From the NCBI GenBank assembly GCA_021154065.1, contig JAJKJG010000047.1, positions 1 to 7,724 on the forward strand: DNA of 7,724 bases, written 5' to 3'. Each line of letters begins with the position of its first letter. Position 1 is the stretch's first letter. Shown piece by piece: positions 4,970-7,724 of the stretch. A program made the translations under genes and the position numbers. The DNA is from Methylobacterium sp. (GTDB lineage: Bacteria; Pseudomonadota; Alphaproteobacteria; Rhizobiales; Beijerinckiaceae). A model generated the notes under the pieces. It had not been told where the DNA came from and searched no databases. It worked only from the letters and a program-made list of their open reading frames with translations.

Positions 4970-5569
4970 TTATCCCTTCACGAGCGCCATGACGGTCGTC
5001 GCGATCAGGATCGCGGCGAAGAGGAGGTTGACGATCCGCGATGCCACCGGGTCGCGAAGCACGCGCGACAGCGCCGCGCCGGCCAAAAGCCAGAACAGGT
5101 GGATGACGACGATCATGATCGTCAGCACGGCCGATTTGAGCAGCGCCTCCACGAGACGCGGCTCGACGGCAAGCGTCGTGCCGGCAAACACCGCGGCGAT
5201 CGCGAGGTAGGCCTTGGGGTTGGCGATCGCCAGAACGAACCCGCCGGCAAAGGACGGCGCGCGCGCTTCTCCGTCCTGGCGCGCGAGCGGCGGCGCGGTT
5301 GCGATCTTGAACGCGAGATAAGCCATGTAGACGGCGGACACGGCAACGAGGACCGGCGCCAGCCGCGGCACCGACAGCAGCATCGAGACGACGCCGGCCG
5401 CGACCGCGAAGAGAACCGCGGTGGTGCCGGCGACGAGGCCGGCCAGATAGGCGAGCGCACGGCGAAAGCCGAAGGCGGCGCCGACCGCGGTGACGCTCAT
5501 CGTCGACGGGCCGGGGCTGCCCATGACGACGACAGCAGTGAGGATCAACGCCAGGAGCTGAGGCGCCAT
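4970..5569 (-). CDS. LysE/RhtB-family amino acid exporter
   Basis: A 199-residue inner-membrane protein with about six hydrophobic segments. The family signature near the N-terminus is clear: VMGSPGPSTMSVTAVGAAFG (15-34; GxxPGP core at 17-21), followed by the FRRAL turn. A second landmark is FVLAIANPKAYLAIAAVF (111-128) with the NPK motif in the fourth or fifth helix. Members export lysine, threonine, homoserine or other small amino acids and metabolites; the substrate here cannot be read from sequence. The length matches the family. The start lies 33 bases after the stop of the acyl-CoA dehydrogenase gene on the same strand, so the two are probably co-transcribed. No clear Shine-Dalgarno precedes the ATG and no terminator follows; the DUF336 remnant lies 50 bases downstream. 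Confidence 0.92.
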   Translation of the reverse strand: MAPQLLALILTAVVVMGSPGPSTMSVTAVGAAFGFRRALAYLAGLVAGTTAVLFAVAAGVVSMLLSVPRLAPVLVAVSAVYMAYLAFKIATAPPLARQDGEARAPSFAGGFVLAIANPKAYLAIAAVFAGTTLAVEPRLVEALLKSAVLTIMIVVIHLFWLLAGAALSRVLRDPVASRIVNLLFAAILIATTVMALVKG

Positions 5570-5602
5570 GGTCCGGGCCGCGAGGCGGCGTCGCGCGAGC
5601 GC

Positions 5603-6841
5603 TCAGCGGATCGGCGCGTTGCGGCCTTCCTTGACCCCGGCGTGCTTTGCGAGCTCGATCTTCGCCACCGTCTCGCGGTGCACCTCGTCGGGGCCGTCGG
5701 CGAGGCGCAGCACGCGGGCGCGCGCGTAGGCATAGGCGAGGTGGAAGTCCTGCGAGACGCCGCCGCCGCCGCAGACCTCGATGGCGCGGTCGACGATGCG
5801 CTGCGCGACGTTCGGGGCCACGACCTTGATCATCGCGATCTCGGCCCGGGCGGCCTTGTTGCCGACCTCGTCCATCATGCGCGCCGCCTGCAGCGTCAGG
5901 AGCCGCGCCTGGTCGATGTCCATGCGCGATTCCGCCACCCAGTGGCGGGTCACGCCCTGCTCGGCGATCGGCTTGCCGAAGGCGACGCGCGACAGCGCCC
6001 GCTGGCACATCGTCTCGAGCGCCCGCTCGGCCAAGCCGATGCAGCGCATGCAGTGGTGGATGCGGCCCGGCCCGAGGCGCCCTTGCGCGATCTCGAAGCC
6101 GCGGCCCTCGCCGAGCAGGATGTTTGCGACCGGCACGCGCACGTTCTCGAAGTTGACCTCGGCATGGCCGTGCGGCGCGTCGTCGTAGCCGAACACCGAG
6201 AGGTGGCGCATGACTGTCACGCCCGGCGTCTCCATCGGCACGAGGACCATCGACTGCTGCTGGTGCTTTGGCGCGGCGGGGTCGGTCTTGCCCATGAAGA
6301 TCGCGATCTTGCAGCGCGGATCCATGGCGCCGGAGGTCCACCATTTGCGGCCGTTGATCACGTAAGTGTCGCCGTCGCGGCGGATGTCGGACTGGATGTT
6401 GGTGGCGTCCGACGAGGCGACGGCGGGCTCGGTCATGGCGAAGCAGGAGCGGATCTTGCCGTCGAGCAGGGGGGCCAACCACTCCTCCTTCTGCGCCGGC
6501 GTGCCGTAGCGGGCGATCGTCTCCATGTTGCCGGTGTCCGGCGCCGAGCAGTTGAACGGCTCCGGGCCGATCGGCGAGCGGCCCATGATCTCGCACAGAT
6601 GCGCGTATTCCTCGTTCGAGAGCGCGTCGGCATATTCGCGCTTCGGCCGGAACAGGTTCCACAACCCCTGCGCCCTCGCCTTGGCCTTGAGCTCCTCCAT
6701 GACCGGCGGCACGTGCCAGCGGCTCGGCAGCTCATCGAGCTGACGCTCGAACACATCCTCGGCCGGAAAGACGTGCTCCTCCATGAAGGCGGTGACGCGC
6801 TGCTTCAGGTCTTCGACGCGGGGCGAGAGGGGGAAGAGCAT
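5603..6841 (-). CDS. Acyl-CoA dehydrogenase (ACAD10/11-like)
   Basis: A 412-residue FAD flavoprotein oxidising acyl-CoA to the trans-2-enoyl-CoA. The helical N-terminal domain covers about 1-130. The beta domain starts with [17 protein letters not shown] (133-149) and contains RKWWTSGA (165-172), the usual flavin and substrate contacts. The C-terminal helical domain includes [13 protein letters not shown] (285-297), [11 protein letters not shown] and [20 protein letters not shown] (378-397). By alignment to the medium-chain enzyme's YEGTxQIxR motif, the catalytic base falls on Asp382 of DGPDEVHR rather than Glu, which is the form typical of the ACAD10/11-like branch. Chain length preference is not readable. 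The start at 6841 has AAGGA at 6850-6854, 8 bases upstream. Two palindromic repeats and a possible promoter lie in the upstream 350 bases, and a LysE exporter follows. Confidence 0.95.
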   Translation of the reverse strand: MLFPLSPRVEDLKQRVTAFMEEHVFPAEDVFERQLDELPSRWHVPPVMEELKAKARAQGLWNLFRPKREYADALSNEEYAHLCEIMGRSPIGPEPFNCSAPDTGNMETIARYGTPAQKEEWLAPLLDGKIRSCFAMTEPAVASSDATNIQSDIRRDGDTYVINGRKWWTSGAMDPRCKIAIFMGKTDPAAPKHQQQSMVLVPMETPGVTVMRHLSVFGYDDAPHGHAEVNFENVRVPVANILLGEGRGFEIAQGRLGPGRIHHCMRCIGLAERALETMCQRALSRVAFGKPIAEQGVTRHWVAESRMDIDQARLLTLQAARMMDEVGNKAARAEIAMIKVVAPNVAQRIVDRAIEVCGGGGVSQDFHLAYAYARARVLRLADGPDEVHRETVAKIELAKHAGVKEGRNAPIR

Positions 6842-6849
6842 GGTTTGTG

Positions 6850-6854
6850 TCCTT
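6850..6854 (-). promoter_or_regulatory. Shine-Dalgarno of the acyl-CoA dehydrogenase gene
   Basis: AAGGA on the minus strand, 8 bases before the ATG at 6841, supports that start. Confidence 0.7.
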
Positions 6855-6873
6855 ACACGGTTCTCGTAACGCA

Positions 6874-6963
6874 GTCGTCCCGGCCGTAGCGAAGCGAAGA
6901 GCCGGGACCCATAGCTCCGGCGCTATGGGTCCCGGATAGCCGCTGCGCGGCTTCCGGGACGAC
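6874..6963. repeat. Palindromic repeat element, 90 bp (GTCGTCCCGG ends)
   Basis: The ends GTCGTCCCGG (6874-6883) and CCGGGACGAC (6954-6963) are perfect inverted repeats. Inside is a perfect 14-bp hairpin, CCGGGACCCATAGC (6902-6915) with GCTATGGGTCCCGG (6922-6935), around a 6-base loop. It lies 20 bases upstream of the dehydrogenase Shine-Dalgarno, so it is probably in the 5' leader. Its left half matches the element at 7017. Confidence 0.75.
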
Positions 6964-7016
6964 CCAGGTTGGTTAGTGGATGAACGGCGTGACGGCATCG
7001 TTCTGCAAACTCTCTG

Positions 7017-7111
7017 GTCATCCCGGCCGTAGCGAAGCGAAGAGCCGGGATCCACCCACAGGCGCCGGCGCTATGGGTCCCGGCTCTTCGCTGCGCTTCG
7101 GCCGGGACGAC
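7017..7111. repeat. Palindromic repeat element, 95 bp (GTCATCCCGG ends)
   Basis: The left arm 7017-7050 and right arm 7078-7111 are 34-base inverted repeats with 3 mismatches. They begin GTCATCCCGGCCGTAGCGAA on the plus strand and GTCGTCCCGGCCGAAGCGCA on the minus strand. The left arm also matches 6874-6907 almost base for base. Such elements are abundant between genes in Hyphomicrobiales. The strong fold could act as a transcriptional boundary between the divergent genes here. Confidence 0.8.
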
Positions 7112-7157
7112 TCCGCGTTTGTGGAACGCGCAATTCAATCTCCCGCCTCGCCCGGTG

Positions 7158-7186
7158 ATGGTCGGCGGCGCCGAAGAGGGTGTCAA
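7158..7186 (-). promoter_or_regulatory. Candidate promoter for the dehydrogenase-LysE operon
   Basis: On the minus strand a perfect TTGACA (7181-7186) is followed after 17 bp by GACCAT (7158-7163), a 3/6 match to the -10 consensus. A transcript starting near 7151 would have a leader of about 310 bases containing both palindromic elements. The -35 is strong but the -10 is poor. Confidence 0.3.
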
Positions 7187-7288
7187 TCATGGCGACGCGC
7201 TTTCGCGCGCCCGAGGCGACCGCGCGAGGGCCGGCGCCACCGCCTCAATGCGCTTCTCCCGCCCTGGTGCCGGGGCGCAGGGCTGGGC

Positions 7289-7294
7289 TATCCT
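7289..7294 (+). promoter_or_regulatory. Candidate -10 element for a leaderless MBL-fold gene
   Basis: TATCCT lies at exactly -12 to -7 relative to the A of the ATG at 7301, the position expected if transcription starts on the start codon. No Shine-Dalgarno is present. The -35 region is weak (TGGTGC-like). Confidence 0.35.
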
Positions 7295-7300
7295 GTCTTC

Positions 7301-7724
7301 ATGCCGGCCTTCATCTGCACCGCCTGCGGCACGCAGTATCCGCCCTCCGAGGCGGCGCCCGATGCCTGTCCGGTCTGCGTCGACGAGCGGCAGTTCGTGC
7401 CGGCTTCGGGCCAGTCCTGGACCACGCTCGAGGGCTTGCGGAGGACGCACAGCAACAAGTTCCGCCGCCTCGCGTCGGGACTGACCACGATGGAGACGAC
7501 GCCGGCGTTCGCGATCGGGCAGCGCGCGATCCTGGCGCAGACGCCCAACGGCAACGTGCTGTGGGACTGCATCGCGCTCGTCGACGACGCCACGGTCGAT
7601 CTCGTGCAGGGCCTCGGCGGGGTCGAGGCGATCGCGATCTCGCACCCGCACTACTACACCACGATGGCCGAGTGGAGCCGCGCGCTCGGCGGCGTGCCGA
7701 TCCACCTGCACGCGGCCGATCGCG
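7301..7724 (+). CDS. MBL-fold metallo-hydrolase with N-terminal zinc ribbon (partial, 3' end off window)
   Basis: The frame from the ATG at 7301 is open to the window edge (141 complete codons), so it has no stop here. Residues 1-30 form a rubredoxin-like zinc ribbon, FICTACGTQY and DACPVCVDER, with Cys6, Cys9, Cys23 and Cys26 as CxxC pairs. The beta-lactamase-fold part follows: FAIGQRAILAQTPNGNVLWD (70-89), IALVDD, then AIAISHPHYYTTMAEWSRAL (110-129) and GGVPIHLHAADR. The canonical HxHxDH zinc motif appears as H115-P-H117-Y-Y-T, so the Asp and third His are absent. I recall uncharacterised bacterial MBL proteins with an HPHFY motif and this architecture, so the change may be a subfamily trait. 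Substrate unknown. Translation start is supported by the reading frame and the -10-like TATCCT, not by a ribosome binding site. Confidence 0.85.
   Translation, partial: MPAFICTACGTQYPPSEAAPDACPVCVDERQFVPASGQSWTTLEGLRRTHSNKFRRLASGLTTMETTPAFAIGQRAILAQTPNGNVLWDCIALVDDATVDLVQGLGGVEAIAISHPHYYTTMAEWSRALGGVPIHLHAADR

Noticed and set aside
4926..6889. Long open frames (578 and 596 codons) over the dehydrogenase and LysE region
   Set aside because: Both are shadow frames of the two real minus-strand genes: Arg-rich, without domains, and extending across the end of one gene into the next.
7071..7190. Short minus-strand frame starting MIDTLFGAADHH
   Set aside because: It runs straight into the palindromic element at 7017-7111, has no ribosome binding site, and its first codons overlap the TTGACA promoter-like hexamer. 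I do not recognise a family.

Overview
The window is GC-rich (I estimate about 70%) with strong third-position GC bias. Protein families, the cobalamin riboswitch sequence and short palindromic repeats ending in GTCATCCCGG / CCGGGATGAC all point to an alphaproteobacterium, most likely Hyphomicrobiales (Methylobacteriaceae or Salinarimonas-like). That placement is inferred from sequence character, not from a search.

Layout, left to right. (1) 1-812: a minus-strand excisionase/MerR-type HTH protein of the kind normally paired with a PIN-domain toxin. No toxin follows it. The 150 bases downstream look like insertion-sequence debris, and its upstream region carries two sets of short direct repeats. 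(2) 725-3996: a vitamin B12 uptake locus. btuB (TonB-dependent outer-membrane receptor, minus strand) is preceded by a full cobalamin riboswitch and followed, 2 bases after its stop codon, by two nearly identical hairpin repeats. A BtuF-like periplasmic binding protein is divergent on the plus strand. No btuC or btuD follows, so the inner-membrane transporter must be elsewhere. (3) 3997-4718: about 720 bases with no credible gene. It holds a 22-bp tandem repeat array starting at the btuF stop codon and a long inverted repeat of about 230 bp. (4) 4719-4919: a broken GlcG/HbpS (DUF336) gene, truncated at the N-terminus and interrupted by a TGA where the family's GVSG serine codon belongs. (5) 4970-6841: a probable two-gene minus-strand operon, an ACAD10/11-like acyl-CoA dehydrogenase followed 33 bases later by a LysE/RhtB exporter. 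(6) 6842-7300: two palindromic repeat elements and candidate promoters. (7) 7301-7724: the 5' part of a plus-strand metallo-beta-lactamase-fold protein with an N-terminal zinc ribbon, running off the window.

How the genes fit together: BtuB and BtuF act in sequence on cobalamin (outer membrane, then periplasm), and the riboswitch lets B12 repress btuB. The dehydrogenase and exporter may share a transcript, but no metabolic link between them is evident. The rest is decayed or accessory: an orphan antitoxin, a pseudogene, and five or more classes of short repeats packed between genes. I found no clear new defence or mobile system. The least explained parts are the 3999-4633 non-coding block with its tandem array and long inverted repeat, and the match between the btuB Shine-Dalgarno region and the riboswitch aptamer.
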